Shown: piece after piece, positions 40,290 through 49,720 of the stretch
Layout: each line of letters opens with the position of its first letter
How positions within the stretch are numbered: the first letter of the stretch is position 1
Origin: Paraburkholderia polaris
Lineage (GTDB): Bacteria > Pseudomonadota > Gammaproteobacteria > Burkholderiales > Burkholderiaceae
NCBI RefSeq assembly: GCF_012927345.1
Contig: NZ_JABBGJ010000023.1
Coordinates: forward strand, 1 to 64,000
Reading direction: 5' to 3'
DNA length: 64,000 nt
Program-made: the position numbers and the translations under genes
The notes under the pieces: generated by a model
Databases searched by the model: none
The model's input: the letters and a program-made list of their open reading frames with translations, nothing else
Told to the model about the DNA's origin: nothing

Positions 40290-41950
40290 CCGATGGCTTC
40301 CTTGATTGTTTCAACGGGCGCAGCGTGATGCGCCGGGGCGTCGCCATGCCCTGCCATATGCTGACCCAGCACGGTCCGATCCGCGCGCGCCGCGGGCGTC
40401 TCGAACACCAGTTTGCCCTCCGCGATCACCACGATGCGGTCGGCCAGTTCGAGCAGTTCGTCGAGGTCTTCGCTGACCAGCAGCACCGCTGCGCCGGCAT
40501 CGCGTGCGGCCATCAGACGGGCATGAATATCGGCGACCGATGCGAAATCCAGACCGAACACAGGGTTTGCGACGATCAGCACATCCACCGGCTGTCCGAG
40601 TTCGCGCGCCAGCACCGCGCGCTGCACATTGCCGCCCGACAGCGTGCCGATCGCGCGTTCCGGCAGCGGTGGACGCACATTGAATTCGCCGATCAACTGT
40701 GCGGCACGCTCGCGCACGGCACGCCGGTCGAGCCACCAGCCGCCGCGCCGCAACGGCTCGCGATCGAAGTCGCGCAGCGCGAGGTTTTGCGCCACGCTCA
40801 TCGCGGCGACGCAGGCGTTTTTCAGCGGCTCTTCGGGTATCGCGAATACGCGCCTTTGGGTCATCTCTTCGCGGCTCGCATGATAGGCCTTGCCGGCCAC
40901 CTGCATGTCGCCGGTTTTCACGCGACGTTGACCGACCAGCGCTTCCACCAGTTCCTTCTGACCATTGCCGGACACGCCCGCCAGTCCGAGGATTTCGCCC
41001 GCGCGCACGGAGAGCGTCGCGTGCTTGACCGCCGTGTGGCCGCGATCGTCCTCGACCGAAACATCGCGCAGGGCGAGACGCACTTGCGCCGTGTCGTCCA
41101 CTGGCTTGCGCGGCACGCGTTCCATCGTCATCGCGGCCATCACCGGCGCATCGTTCCCCACGGGGACTTCCTTCTGGATGCCCCCCAAGGGGACTTCCTT
41201 CGGGGCGTGCGTGGCGACGGTGCCCATCATCCACGCGGCGAGTTCGTCACGGCTGGTGTTGGCAACCGCGCTCGTGCCGACTTGCCTGCCCTTGCGCAAT
41301 ACGGTGACGTCGTCGGCGTAGGCCATCACTTCGCGGAACTTGTGCGTGATCATCAGCACGGTCAGCTCGCCGCGCGAAGTCAGCTCGCGCATCAGGCCGA
41401 GCACTTCGTCAGCTTCTTGCGGCGTTAGTACCGAGGTGGGTTCGTCGAGAATCAGGAAGCGCTGCTGCAAATAAAGCTGCTTCAGGATTTCGAGTTTCTG
41501 CTTTTCGCCGGCGGCGAGCGTGGCCACCGGCGCGTCGAGCGGCAAGCGAAACGGCATGCGCTGCATGAATGCGGTAAGCGCGGCGCGCTCGCCCTTCCAG
41601 TTGATTTTCCACGGCATCTGCCCGCGCGCGAGCAACAGGTTTTCTTCGACCGACAGGCCGGACGCCAGCGTGAAATGCTGATACACCATGCCGATGCCGA
41701 GCGCCTGCGCATCGCGCGGGGACGTGATGTGGACCTCACGGCCATCGGCGGCGATCTGTCCGTCGTCGAGCACGCCATAGCCGACCAGCCCTTTCACGAG
41801 CGTGCTCTTGCCCGCGCCGTTCTCGCCGAGCAGCGCGTGGATCGTGCCGGCCTTGACCTTGATCGAGACGCTATCCAGCGCGCGGAACGCGCCGAACGAT
41901 TTGCTTGCGTTCAGCACTTCCACGCCCAATGCCTTCGGAGCGGTCGACAT
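40286..41950 (-). CDS. ABC importer ATPase with two nucleotide-binding domains (BMP/nucleoside type)
   Basis: A 554-residue tandem ATPase. The first domain has Walker A GENGAGKST and signature LAAGEKQKLEI (a divergent signature usual for this class); the second has a degenerate Walker A (GVSGNGQKE) and signature LSGGNVQRAVLAREL. This asymmetric pair is typical of YufO/RbsA-like ATPases working with two distinct permeases and a BMP lipoprotein or binding protein. All partners lie in this operon. A linker near 255-275 contains a short repeat (KEVPLGGIQKEVPVG) from a local duplication. Confidence 0.9.
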   Translation of the reverse strand: MSTAPKALGVEVLNASKSFGAFRALDSVSIKVKAGTIHALLGENGAGKSTLVKGLVGYGVLDDGQIAADGREVHITSPRDAQALGIGMVYQHFTLASGLSVEENLLLARGQMPWKINWKGERAALTAFMQRMPFRLPLDAPVATLAAGEKQKLEILKQLYLQQRFLILDEPTSVLTPQEADEVLGLMRELTSRGELTVLMITHKFREVMAYADDVTVLRKGRQVGTSAVANTSRDELAAWMMGTVATHAPKEVPLGGIQKEVPVGNDAPVMAAMTMERVPRKPVDDTAQVRLALRDVSVEDDRGHTAVKHATLSVRAGEILGLAGVSGNGQKELVEALVGQRRVKTGDMQVAGKAYHASREEMTQRRVFAIPEEPLKNACVAAMSVAQNLALRDFDREPLRRGGWWLDRRAVRERAAQLIGEFNVRPPLPERAIGTLSGGNVQRAVLARELGQPVDVLIVANPVFGLDFASVADIHARLMAARDAGAAVLLVSEDLDELLELADRIVVIAEGKLVFETPAARADRTVLGQHMAGHGDAPAHHAAPVETIKEAIG

Positions 41951-41953
41951 AAT

Positions 41954-42688
41954 TTATCTGCCTGAAGTGGCCAGCGCCGCTGCCGGCGCCGCCATTATGG
42001 CCAGTAGCGTAGCCAGCAGCGCGTGCGAGTCCGACACCGTGCCGAACACGCCGCCTTGCATGGTGATCATGTGCAACGCGGCGTCGTGATTGCTCTTGTC
42101 GGTCGCGCCGCAGCAGTCGGCCAGCACCGTGCATTCGAAGCCGCGATCGTTGGCTTCGCGCATGGTCGTGTGGACGCAGACGTCAGTGGTGATGCCGCTC
42201 AGCACCAGATTGACGATGCCGCGCGTACGCAGGATCAGTTCGAGATCCGTCGCGCAGAAGGAGCCCTTGCCGGGTTTGTCGATGATGATTTCGCCCGGCA
42301 GCGGCGCCAGTTCGTCGATGATTTCCCAGCCCGGTTCGCCTCGCACGAGGATCTTGCCGCATGGGCCGTCATCGCCGATGCCTACGCCGTCAGTGCCCGC
42401 GCGGCGGCTGCGCCAACGTTTGTTGGCGGGCAGGTCGGAGAGGTCCGGCCGATGCCCCTCGCGCGTGTGAATGATCGTGAAGCCCAGCTCGCGCATCGGC
42501 TTCAGGACGCTTTTGATCGGCTCGATCGGCGCGCGCGTCAGCGACAGGTCGTAGCCCATTTTGTCGACATAGCCGCCGTGGCCACAGAAATCCGTCTGCA
42601 TGTCGATGATCACGAGTGCCGTGTTGTCCGGCCGCAGGTTACCGTCGTAGGGCCACGGATAGGGCTTTGCTTCGATGAATCGGTTCAT
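41954..42688 (-). CDS. biuH: Biuret hydrolase (BiuH-like cysteine hydrolase)
   Basis: A 244-residue isochorismatase-family enzyme that should convert biuret to allophanate and ammonia. The triad is present: Asp in VIIDMQTDFCG (about 25), Lys in DKPGKGSFCATDLE (about 132) and Cys in GITTDVCVHTTMREANDRG (about 166). The N-terminal YPWPYDGNLRPDNTALV and the segments GHRPDLSDLPANKRWR and GGVFGTV match rhizobial BiuH as I remember it. The last 20 residues (Ala/Leu-rich) extend past the usual end. The start at 42688 is supported by homology. A 182-base gap precedes it in the operon. Confidence 0.82.
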   Translation of the reverse strand: MNRFIEAKPYPWPYDGNLRPDNTALVIIDMQTDFCGHGGYVDKMGYDLSLTRAPIEPIKSVLKPMRELGFTIIHTREGHRPDLSDLPANKRWRSRRAGTDGVGIGDDGPCGKILVRGEPGWEIIDELAPLPGEIIIDKPGKGSFCATDLELILRTRGIVNLVLSGITTDVCVHTTMREANDRGFECTVLADCCGATDKSNHDAALHMITMQGGVFGTVSDSHALLATLLAIMAAPAAALATSGR

Positions 42689-42870
42689 GGTGGTGAGATC
42701 CTTAACTGGTCCTTGAAAGCACGCAAGGCAGGGCAAAATCAGTGTGGCTAGCTCGGGCTCGGCGAGTCGGTTCGGCGGTTCATCGTCAACTAGCCACGTT
42801 CAACGGTTCAATCTCACCGATTCAGATTCTTTGGCTCAAACTCGGCGAGTCGGATTCAGTGAGCAGCCGT

Positions 42871-43797
42871 TCAGCGGGTCAAGCTCAGTTCCCCCGGCGC
42901 ACCAGCCAGCGTCCGATCCGGACGGCAATTGACGATCATGATCGCGAGCGTCAGCACATACGGCGCGGCGTTGTAGAGGTAGTAGCCGCTCGTCACGCCA
43001 ATCGCCTGCAATGCGGGCCCGAGTGCGCCGGCCGCGCCGAACAGCAGTGCGGCCCACAGACAACGCAACGGCTGCCAGCGCGCGAAGATCACCAGCGCGA
43101 CCGCCATCAGTCCTTGTCCGCTGGAAAGCCCTTCATTCCAGCTGCCCGGATAAACCAGCGACAGATACGCGCCGCCAATACCCGCGAACACGCCGCCCAC
43201 CGCCGTCGCGGCGATGCGCACACGCGTGAGCGGATAGCCCATGGCGCGCGCCGTCTCGGCATGATCGCCGACGAGCCGCAGCACCATGCCCCAGCGGGTA
43301 TTGCGCAGACCCCATTGCAGTGCGAACGCCAGCACCACGCCAATCACGAACAGCAAGTTGATATGCAGCGCGTTATGCAATTGCGGCGACGAGGTCCACG
43401 TGCCGAGATCGATGAACGGCAGCATCGGCGCCTGCGGTTCGATGAAGGGCTTGCCGAGATAGAACGCGAGCCCGGTGCCGAGCAGCATCAATGCGATGCC
43501 GAACGCAATATCCGACACGCGCGGCAACGAGCACACGAGGCCATGCAGGCAGCCAAGCAACAAGCCGACGAAACCGGCCGCAAGCACACCGGCCCACGGC
43601 GAGCCGGTCAGAAAAGCACCGGCATAGCCGCTCATCGCGCCGGACACAAGAATGCCTTCGAGACCGAGATTCACACGGCCGCCCTTCTCGGTCAGGCATT
43701 CGCCGAGACTGACGAACAGATAAGGCGTGCTGACACGGATCGCACCGGCGAACAACGACAGCAACAGGATCACAATGGGCGAATGCATATCAGGCAT
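42871..43797 (-). CDS. ABC importer permease (YufQ-like)
   Basis: A 308-residue inner-membrane permease of the BMP/nucleoside group with about nine hydrophobic segments and the signature region TEKGGRVNLGLEGILVSGAM (about 35-54). It starts at 43797, overlapping the preceding permease gene by eight bases. It pairs with the next gene to form the membrane channel of the importer for the urea derivative. Confidence 0.88.
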   Translation of the reverse strand: MPDMHSPIVILLLSLFAGAIRVSTPYLFVSLGECLTEKGGRVNLGLEGILVSGAMSGYAGAFLTGSPWAGVLAAGFVGLLLGCLHGLVCSLPRVSDIAFGIALMLLGTGLAFYLGKPFIEPQAPMLPFIDLGTWTSSPQLHNALHINLLFVIGVVLAFALQWGLRNTRWGMVLRLVGDHAETARAMGYPLTRVRIAATAVGGVFAGIGGAYLSLVYPGSWNEGLSSGQGLMAVALVIFARWQPLRCLWAALLFGAAGALGPALQAIGVTSGYYLYNAAPYVLTLAIMIVNCRPDRTLAGAPGELSLTR

Positions 43798-44923
43798 GGG
43801 TCTGCTCCAGTTGCACGGGAAGGTCGGTCTGCGCGGCGGCCTGCAATTTGACGCGCCATGCGGCGATGCGCCCGCCGAGCGCTTCCCATGCAAGCAGGTT
43901 CGCGAACAGGAGGCCTTGCAAGACGAGCGTGGTGGCGTCGGGGAGATCGAGCCGCCGTTGCAGCAGAGAACCACTCGCCTCGATGCCGCCGATCATCAGC
44001 GCGCACGCGATGATCGCGAGCGGATTCTGGCGTGCGGCGAACGCGACGAGAATGCCCGCGTAGCCATAACCCGCCAGCAACGATGCATTCGCGCTGCCCT
44101 GCACCGCCGCGACTTCGAACATGCCGCCGAGTCCCGCCGCAGCGCCGCCCAATACGCACGCGGCAAGAGCCAGCAGATTGACCGGCAAGCCGACCAGACG
44201 CGCGGCGCGATTGCTGCCGCCCACCACGCGCATCGCGAAACCCTTGGTGCTGAACTTCACGAACACCCACGCCGCGATGCACGCGACGACGCCCCAGAAC
44301 AGTCCCCAATGCGTATCGAGTCCGGGGATCGAACCGATCATCATCGCGTCGGGTACCGGATAGGTGGACGGTTTATTCAGGCTCGCGGGGTCGCGCAACG
44401 GCCCTTCCACCAGATGCTTGAAGAGGGCGATCGCGATATACGACATCAACAGGCTGCTGATCGTCTCGTTGACGCCACGCCATTGCCGCAGCGCGCCGAC
44501 CGCGCCGATCCAGATGCCGCCGGCCAGCATGCCGGCTACCGCCATCAACGGCGTGGCGAGCAGCCAGGGCGTGCCGTGCGGCAGCATCTGCGGGACGATC
44601 GCCGCGCACATGCCGCCCAGCGCGAGCGCACCCTCGCCGCCGATCACGATCAGTCCGACCTGGGCGGGCAGCGCGACGCACAGCGCGGTCAGCATCAGCG
44701 GCGAGGCGCGCAGCAAGGTGCTCTGCCACGCGAACGACGAGCCGAATGCGCCTTCAAAGATCAGCCCGATCGCATCGAGCGCCGGCTGCCCCTGCACCAG
44801 CAGGAACAGCGAGAACAGCAGCAGCGTGCCGAGCACCGCCAATGCGGTGGGCAGCGCGGGCAAGAGCGACAGCATCACTCTCGCGGTAGGGGCATTGGGG
44901 CGCATCAGGGTTCCTTCTTTCAT
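43790..44923 (-). CDS. ABC importer permease (YufP-like)
   Basis: A 377-residue permease with N-terminal helices, QVGLIVIGGEGALALGGMCAA (about 90-110), and NRAARLVGLPVNLLALAACVLGG later, the pattern of YufP-type subunits. It lies 39 bases after the binding-protein gene and overlaps the second permease gene. It is part of the same BMP-type importer. Confidence 0.88.
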   Translation of the reverse strand: MKEGTLMRPNAPTARVMLSLLPALPTALAVLGTLLLFSLFLLVQGQPALDAIGLIFEGAFGSSFAWQSTLLRASPLMLTALCVALPAQVGLIVIGGEGALALGGMCAAIVPQMLPHGTPWLLATPLMAVAGMLAGGIWIGAVGALRQWRGVNETISSLLMSYIAIALFKHLVEGPLRDPASLNKPSTYPVPDAMMIGSIPGLDTHWGLFWGVVACIAAWVFVKFSTKGFAMRVVGGSNRAARLVGLPVNLLALAACVLGGAAAGLGGMFEVAAVQGSANASLLAGYGYAGILVAFAARQNPLAIIACALMIGGIEASGSLLQRRLDLPDATTLVLQGLLFANLLAWEALGGRIAAWRVKLQAAAQTDLPVQLEQTHA

Positions 44924-44962
44924 GCCAACTCACGCACACTCATACAACCACGCAGGCCGCCA

Positions 44963-46060
44963 TCAGATCTGGCCGACGACGCCCGCCACCAAATAGTTCA
45001 TGCTTTCGAGCGTGTAGTCGGTCTGTATATGGCTCGCGCCGGAGGCGATTGCTGTGCCGCCCTTGTTGTCCTTCATCGGGCCTTTGAAGATAACGAAATT
45101 GCCGGCCACCATGCTGCTTTTGATCGAGTCGGCGTTCTGCTTCGCCTGCGCGGTGACTTTCGCGCCATACGGCGACATCTTCACGAAGCCTTCTTTCAAC
45201 CCGCCACGCAGCACATTGGGTTGCGGCGTGCCGACTTGCGCGCCCGTGACCAACTGCTTATACGGTGTTGCCCAGTCCCATTCCGCGCCGGTCAGATAGC
45301 CTTTCGGCGCGAGCGCTGCCTGGCTCGCGTGATAGCCGCAACTCATCGCGCCGCGCTTTTCCGCCGTCTCCACGACGACCTTCGGACCGTCGACGTGACA
45401 GGTCAGCACATCGCACCCCTGATCGATGAGACTGTTGGTGGCTTCCGCTTCCTTCACGGGCATCGACCAGTCGCCCGTGAAAATCACCTGCGTGGTGATC
45501 GACGGATCGACGGACTGCGCGCCAAGCGTGAACGAATTGATGTTGCGCAGCACCTGCGGAATCGGTTTGGCGGCGACGAAGCCGAGCTTTTTGCTCTTCG
45601 TCATATGGCCCGCGACTACGCCGTTCAGGTACTGGCATTCGTCGATATAGCCGAAGTAGCTGGTGATGTTCGACGGGTTGCCCTGCTTCCACAAACCGCC
45701 GCAATGCGCGAAACGCACCTTCGGATATTTAGCCGCCATCTTCAGCACATGCGGATCGAAGTAACCGAACGAGGTCGCGAAAATCAGCGTGGCGCCGTCC
45801 TGTTCGATCATGGCTTCCATGGTCTTCTGCACGGCGATGGTTTCCGGCACGTTCTCCTCTTCCACCACCTTCACATCGGGCATCTTCTTGATGACGGCGG
45901 CGGCCGTTGCCTGAGCCTGGTTGTAGCCGTAGTCGCTGCGCGCGCCGACGTAGATCACGCCGACCGTCGTCTTCGGCGCGGCGAACACCGATTGAATCGG
46001 CAGGATATTGCCGAGCGTCAACAGGCTGGCGCTCTTGATGAAATTCCGGCGGCTGGTCAT
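44963..46060 (-). CDS. BMP-family ABC substrate-binding protein with Tat signal
   Basis: A 365-residue binding protein of the Bmp/PnrA family (GVIYVGARSDYGYNQAQATAA, VRFAHCGG, GYIDECQYLNGVVAGHMTK, GCDVLTCHVDG). The N-terminus MTSRRNFIKSASLLTLG carries a twin-arginine motif, so it is probably exported folded. Family members bind purine nucleosides or other ring/urea-like compounds. Placement between atzF and the permeases suggests a ureide such as biuret as ligand. The start at 46060 is chosen because the Tat motif begins there. Confidence 0.87.
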   Translation of the reverse strand: MTSRRNFIKSASLLTLGNILPIQSVFAAPKTTVGVIYVGARSDYGYNQAQATAAAVIKKMPDVKVVEEENVPETIAVQKTMEAMIEQDGATLIFATSFGYFDPHVLKMAAKYPKVRFAHCGGLWKQGNPSNITSYFGYIDECQYLNGVVAGHMTKSKKLGFVAAKPIPQVLRNINSFTLGAQSVDPSITTQVIFTGDWSMPVKEAEATNSLIDQGCDVLTCHVDGPKVVVETAEKRGAMSCGYHASQAALAPKGYLTGAEWDWATPYKQLVTGAQVGTPQPNVLRGGLKEGFVKMSPYGAKVTAQAKQNADSIKSSMVAGNFVIFKGPMKDNKGGTAIASGASHIQTDYTLESMNYLVAGVVGQI

Positions 46061-46100
46061 GATGTCCAATTCCTGGTTGGGGGTTGAGGAGCGTTGGCGT

Positions 46101-47972
46101 TCAGTTGACATTCAGGCTGTCGAGATAAGCGCGCCAGCCGCCGAACGAAGTGATGTCGGTTGCGCCACTGCTGTCGCTCACCGCCGACGGCTCGCAGATG
46201 AAGCCTTTCACAGTGAGGTGGTTGGCGAGTTGCACGGTGCCGATGCCGAGCGGTGCGGGCACGTCGGCGACGAACTTGCCGAAGGTGCGCAGCGGCACTT
46301 CCCAGACTTCCACGGCGATGGGCGCGCCTTGCTGGTCGGATACTCGCACAAGCCCTGGCTTCGGCGGTTGCGTGTTGGCCAGCGCGTAAAGCGTGTAATC
46401 GGGGGTGGTTTGGGTCGCCACGACAAAACGTGCGCCGGCTTCCTGAAGTTGCCAGTTCAGCGGCTGGCCACGCAGATGCGCGCCGACCACGGCGAGCGTA
46501 ACGCTCGGCTCCTGAAACGGCAGCGGTTCGATCAGGTTCGCCGTGCCTGCGGTCCCCGTTCTGGTTGTCGGTTCGGCTGCGGCAGCGGTCTCGCCCCGAG
46601 GGCGGTTGGCGCTCGCGAACAGCGCCTGGATCCGCGCGCCCAATTCGGCGAGACGCCGGTCCGCGCCGCTCGGTGCGATCAGGGTGACGCCGGCTGACAA
46701 GCCGTCATGGCGACGCTGGCACGGCACGGCCAGCGCGCACAGATCGAGCAGATTGACGAAATTCGTGTAATAGCCAAGCTGACTGTTCAACTCGACAGGA
46801 TTGGCCTGCACGTCGGCGATCAACGGATGCGTCGGTGTGGTCGGAACGACCAGGATGTCGATTGCCTCGAAAAGCTGTTCGGCATGGCGCTTCAGGTCGG
46901 CGAGTGCGTACTGGCCGTTGAACGCGTCAGCGGCACTGAAGCGGTCCGCTTTGCCGATCACGGTTGCGACCACCGGGTCGATCGCTTCGTGATTCGTCTC
47001 GAAGAATGCGCCAAGCGCGGCGCGCCGTTCCGCCACCCACGGGCCGTCGTAGAGCAGCGCGGAGACTTGCCTCAGCGGCTGGAAATCGATCGGCGTGGGA
47101 TCGAGATGCAGATGCGTCGAGAGCGTATCGAGTGCGGCGGAGAACGCCTGATTCGCCGCTGCGTCGCCGAAGAACTCGAGGTGATCCGGCACACCGATCC
47201 GCGGCGCGCCACGCAAGAGGCCGAGACTCGGTACCTTGCGCGAGTAGCCGTCGAGCGGATCGAAACGCGCGATTTCACTAAACACGCGCCACGCATCGTC
47301 GACGTCGTGAGCGAACACCGAGATCGTGTCGAGGCTACGGCACGCCGGCATGACACCGCGCTTGCTGACAAGTCCGAGCGACGGCTTCAGGCCGACAAGC
47401 CCGTTGAACCCGGCCGGCACGCGACCCGAGCCGGCAGTGTCAGTGCCGAGGGAAAAGGCCACGCAACCCGCGGCCACGGCAACCGCCGACCCGGAACTCG
47501 ACCCGCCGGACACGCGCTGTGGAAACTCGGTGTGCCGCACCGCGCCAAAAGGCGAACGCGTGCCGACGAGGCCGGTCGCGAACTGGTCGAGATTGGTCTT
47601 GCCGATCAGGATCGCGCCGGCGTCGATGAGGCGCTGCACAGCGAATGCCGAGGTGTCCGGCGTATAGCTGAAAGGCTCGCACGCGGCGGTGGTCGGCAAG
47701 CCGGCGACGTCGATATTGTCTTTGACCGCGAACGGCACGCCGAACAGCGGCATCCGTTCGAACACGGCGCTGCCCTGCTCTTCGTAAAGCGCTTCGAGCG
47801 CATGGGCGCGGGCCTGCACGTCCGCTGTGGGCACACGCAAGATCCAGACTTCCGGCCGGTCGATTTCGACGATGCGAGCAAGCGCCGACGCCACGACTTC
47901 AGTGGGTGTAAGACGTTTGGCGGCATACGCCGCGAGGAGACTACGGACCATCAGGGGCGAAGAAATAGACAC
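46101..47972 (-). CDS. atzF: Allophanate hydrolase
   Basis: A 623-residue enzyme that hydrolyses allophanate to two ammonia and two CO2. The N-terminal amidase-signature domain (1-460) has the Ser-cisSer-Lys triad: Lys in FAVKDNID (about 82), cis-Ser in VSGGSSSGSAVAVA (about 155) and Ser in GTDTAGSGRVPAG (about 177). A 40-residue Thr/Ala/Arg-rich linker leads to the C-terminal domain (about 500-623), which in AtzF-type enzymes carries out the second step. It is first in the biuret operon. It is also the only intact allophanate hydrolase in the window, so it can complete guanidine breakdown too. Confidence 0.92.
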   Translation of the reverse strand: MSISSPLMVRSLLAAYAAKRLTPTEVVASALARIVEIDRPEVWILRVPTADVQARAHALEALYEEQGSAVFERMPLFGVPFAVKDNIDVAGLPTTAACEPFSYTPDTSAFAVQRLIDAGAILIGKTNLDQFATGLVGTRSPFGAVRHTEFPQRVSGGSSSGSAVAVAAGCVAFSLGTDTAGSGRVPAGFNGLVGLKPSLGLVSKRGVMPACRSLDTISVFAHDVDDAWRVFSEIARFDPLDGYSRKVPSLGLLRGAPRIGVPDHLEFFGDAAANQAFSAALDTLSTHLHLDPTPIDFQPLRQVSALLYDGPWVAERRAALGAFFETNHEAIDPVVATVIGKADRFSAADAFNGQYALADLKRHAEQLFEAIDILVVPTTPTHPLIADVQANPVELNSQLGYYTNFVNLLDLCALAVPCQRRHDGLSAGVTLIAPSGADRRLAELGARIQALFASANRPRGETAAAAEPTTRTGTAGTANLIEPLPFQEPSVTLAVVGAHLRGQPLNWQLQEAGARFVVATQTTPDYTLYALANTQPPKPGLVRVSDQQGAPIAVEVWEVPLRTFGKFVADVPAPLGIGTVQLANHLTVKGFICEPSAVSDSSGATDITSFGGWRAYLDSLNVN

Positions 47973-47982
47973 TGGTTTTTCC

Positions 47983-48016
47983 TTGAGTTCAATCTTGAAT
48001 ACAAGTTTGGACTCAA
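47983..48016. promoter_or_regulatory. Inverted repeats before atzF, GntR operator candidates
   Basis: TTGAGT (47983-47988) and ACTCAA (48011-48016) form an outer inverted repeat, and CTTG-AATA-CAAG (about 47994-48005) an inner one. They lie just downstream of the predicted sigma54 start, a location suited to repression by the operon's own GntR regulator. Confidence 0.4.
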
Positions 48017-48019
48017 ATT

Positions 48020-48035
48020 AGCAGGAGCTATGCCA
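48020..48035 (-). promoter_or_regulatory. Sigma54-type promoter candidate for the biuret operon
   Basis: The minus strand reads TGGCATAGCTCCTGCT, with GG and GC 10 bases apart and TGGCA intact; two less critical positions deviate. The predicted start lies about 35 bases before the atzF ATG. It is a weaker match than the candidate at 53539. Confidence 0.35.
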
Positions 48036-48044
48036 GGTGCATTC

Positions 48045-48062
48045 CAGGTTCGTCCGAACCTG
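48045..48062. promoter_or_regulatory. Perfect inverted repeat upstream of the biuret operon promoter
   Basis: CAGGTTCG-TC-CGAACCTG is an 8+2+8 palindrome 10 bases upstream of the -24 element candidate. It could be an activator site or a hairpin; no NtrC consensus is present in it. Confidence 0.45.
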
Positions 48063-48400
48063 CTATCAGCCTTGCCAGGTTTGGCTTTGGGACGATTTTC
48101 CGGCGACGAGGCCGGCCCGCGCTGCCGCCCTGTGAGCAAAGCGTCATGGTGCACCGCTCCCCAACTCGGGGCTCCCGCGCCCTGCATTCGCGCTTCGCGC
48201 GCACGGTGCGTCGCGATCGTAGGCAGTTGGGAAACACAATCCTGTCGACGACGCGCAAACGACCGGTAGTACGCCGCGCAGCACATCAAACCAAACCAGC
48301 TAAGCAAGCGAAAAAACGTGCTAAAGCGCGCGGGCAAAGCGTTCAATAATCGCCACTCATCACGCGACGCAACCCAAGCCCTAATCTCTGGAGACCGATC

Positions 48401-49696
48401 ATGAGCGAGTCCGCATCCGCCAACTGGCGCCTCGAAACGATTGCGGTGCACGGCGGCTATCAGCCTGACCCGACCACCCGCGCGGCAGCCGTGCCGATCT
48501 ATCAGACCGCGGCCTTCGCCTTCGACGATACGCAGCACGGCGCCGACCTGTTCGATCTGAAGGTGCCCGGCAACATCTATACGCGGATCATGAATCCGAC
48601 CCAGGACGTGCTCGAGCAACGCGTCACCGCGCTCGAAGGCGGCGTGGGCGCGCTGGCGGTCGCGTCGGGCCAGGCGGCGGTCACCTATTCGATCCTGACG
48701 ATCGCCGAAGCCGGCGACAACATCGTTTCGTCGAGCACGCTGTATGGCGGCACCTACAACCTGTTCGCCCATACGCTGCCGCAATACGGCATCACCACGC
48801 GTTTCGCCGATCCGCGTGAGCCAGCTTCGTTCGAAGCCCTGATCGACGAGCGCACCAAAGCGATCTTCGTCGAGTCGGTCGGCAATCCGCTTGGCAACAT
48901 CACCGACATCGCGGCGCTTGCCGAGATCGCGCATCGTCACGGCGTGCCGCTGATCGTCGACAACACCGTGCCGTCGCCCTATCTGCTACGGCCGTTCGAG
49001 CATGGCGCGGACATCGTCGTGCATTCGCTCACCAAGTATCTCGGCGGCCACGGCACCAGCATCGGCGGCGCGATTGTCGACTCGGGCAAGTTTCCCTGGG
49101 CGAAGCATGCCGAACGGTTCAAGCGTCTGACCACGCCAGACGTGAGTTATCACGGCGTCACCTACACCGAAGCGCTCGGCCCGGCTGCCTATATCGGACG
49201 CGCGCGTGTCGTGCCGCTGCGTAACATCGGCGCGGCCATCTCGCCGTTCAACGCGTTCCAGATCCTGCAAGGCATCGAGACGCTCGCGCTGCGCATGGAT
49301 CGCATCAGCGAGAATGCGTTGAGGATTGCGCGGCATCTGCAGGAGCACAGCAAGGCCGAGTGGGTGAGCTACGCCGGGCTGCCTGGCCATCCGGACCATG
49401 CGCTTGTGAAGCGCTACCTGTCGGGACGCGGCCCGGGCATCCTGACGTTCGGCGTAAAGGGCGGCCGCGCCGCGGGGGCGAGCTTCCAGGATCGACTGAA
49501 ACTGTTCACGCGCCTCGTCAATATCGGCGACGCGAAGTCACTGGTTACGCATCCGGCGTCGACCACGCATCGGCAGTTGTCACCAGAAGAGCTGGCGCGC
49601 GCGGGCGTGCGTGAGGAGACGGTGCGGCTATCCGTGGGTATCGAACATATCGACGATCTGCTCGAGGACCTGGATCAGGCGTTGGCATCGCTTTGA
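48401..49696 (+). CDS. metY: O-acetylhomoserine aminocarboxypropyltransferase (MetY)
   Basis: A 431-residue PLP enzyme of the Cys/Met metabolism family, which makes homocysteine from O-acetylhomoserine and sulfide. Motifs: YTRIMNPTQDVLEQRVTALE (about 67-86), ASGQAA (about 90), and the PLP-lysine in VVHSLTKYLGGHGTS (about 213). The length and the region THPASTTHRQLSPEEL fit MetY rather than MetB/MetZ. It stands alone behind TCTGGAG. An octamer repeat array follows its stop. It is not obviously linked to the nitrogen genes. Confidence 0.93.
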   Translation: MSESASANWRLETIAVHGGYQPDPTTRAAAVPIYQTAAFAFDDTQHGADLFDLKVPGNIYTRIMNPTQDVLEQRVTALEGGVGALAVASGQAAVTYSILTIAEAGDNIVSSSTLYGGTYNLFAHTLPQYGITTRFADPREPASFEALIDERTKAIFVESVGNPLGNITDIAALAEIAHRHGVPLIVDNTVPSPYLLRPFEHGADIVVHSLTKYLGGHGTSIGGAIVDSGKFPWAKHAERFKRLTTPDVSYHGVTYTEALGPAAYIGRARVVPLRNIGAAISPFNAFQILQGIETLALRMDRISENALRIARHLQEHSKAEWVSYAGLPGHPDHALVKRYLSGRGPGILTFGVKGGRAAGASFQDRLKLFTRLVNIGDAKSLVTHPASTTHRQLSPEELARAGVREETVRLSVGIEHIDDLLEDLDQALASL

Positions 49697-49720
49697 GCGC
49701 AGCGCACAACGCTGCTTAGC

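Noticed and set aside
42758..42853. Direct repeat CTCGGCGAGTCGG at 42758 and 42841
   Set aside because: A 13-base repeat in a 182-base gap before the BiuH-like gene; too short and unstructured to assign a role.
43727..46087. 786-codon plus-strand ORF across the BMP permease and binding-protein genes
   Set aside because: Antisense to three recognisable genes, with low-complexity Arg/Gln/His composition and no ribosome binding site.
46707..48269. 520-codon plus-strand ORF opposite atzF
   Set aside because: Antisense shadow of the amidase gene; no domain is recognisable.
48146..48349. 67-codon Arg/Lys-rich ORF between atzF and metY
   Set aside because: No ribosome binding site, no conservation signal, and it lies in a promoter region with palindromes.
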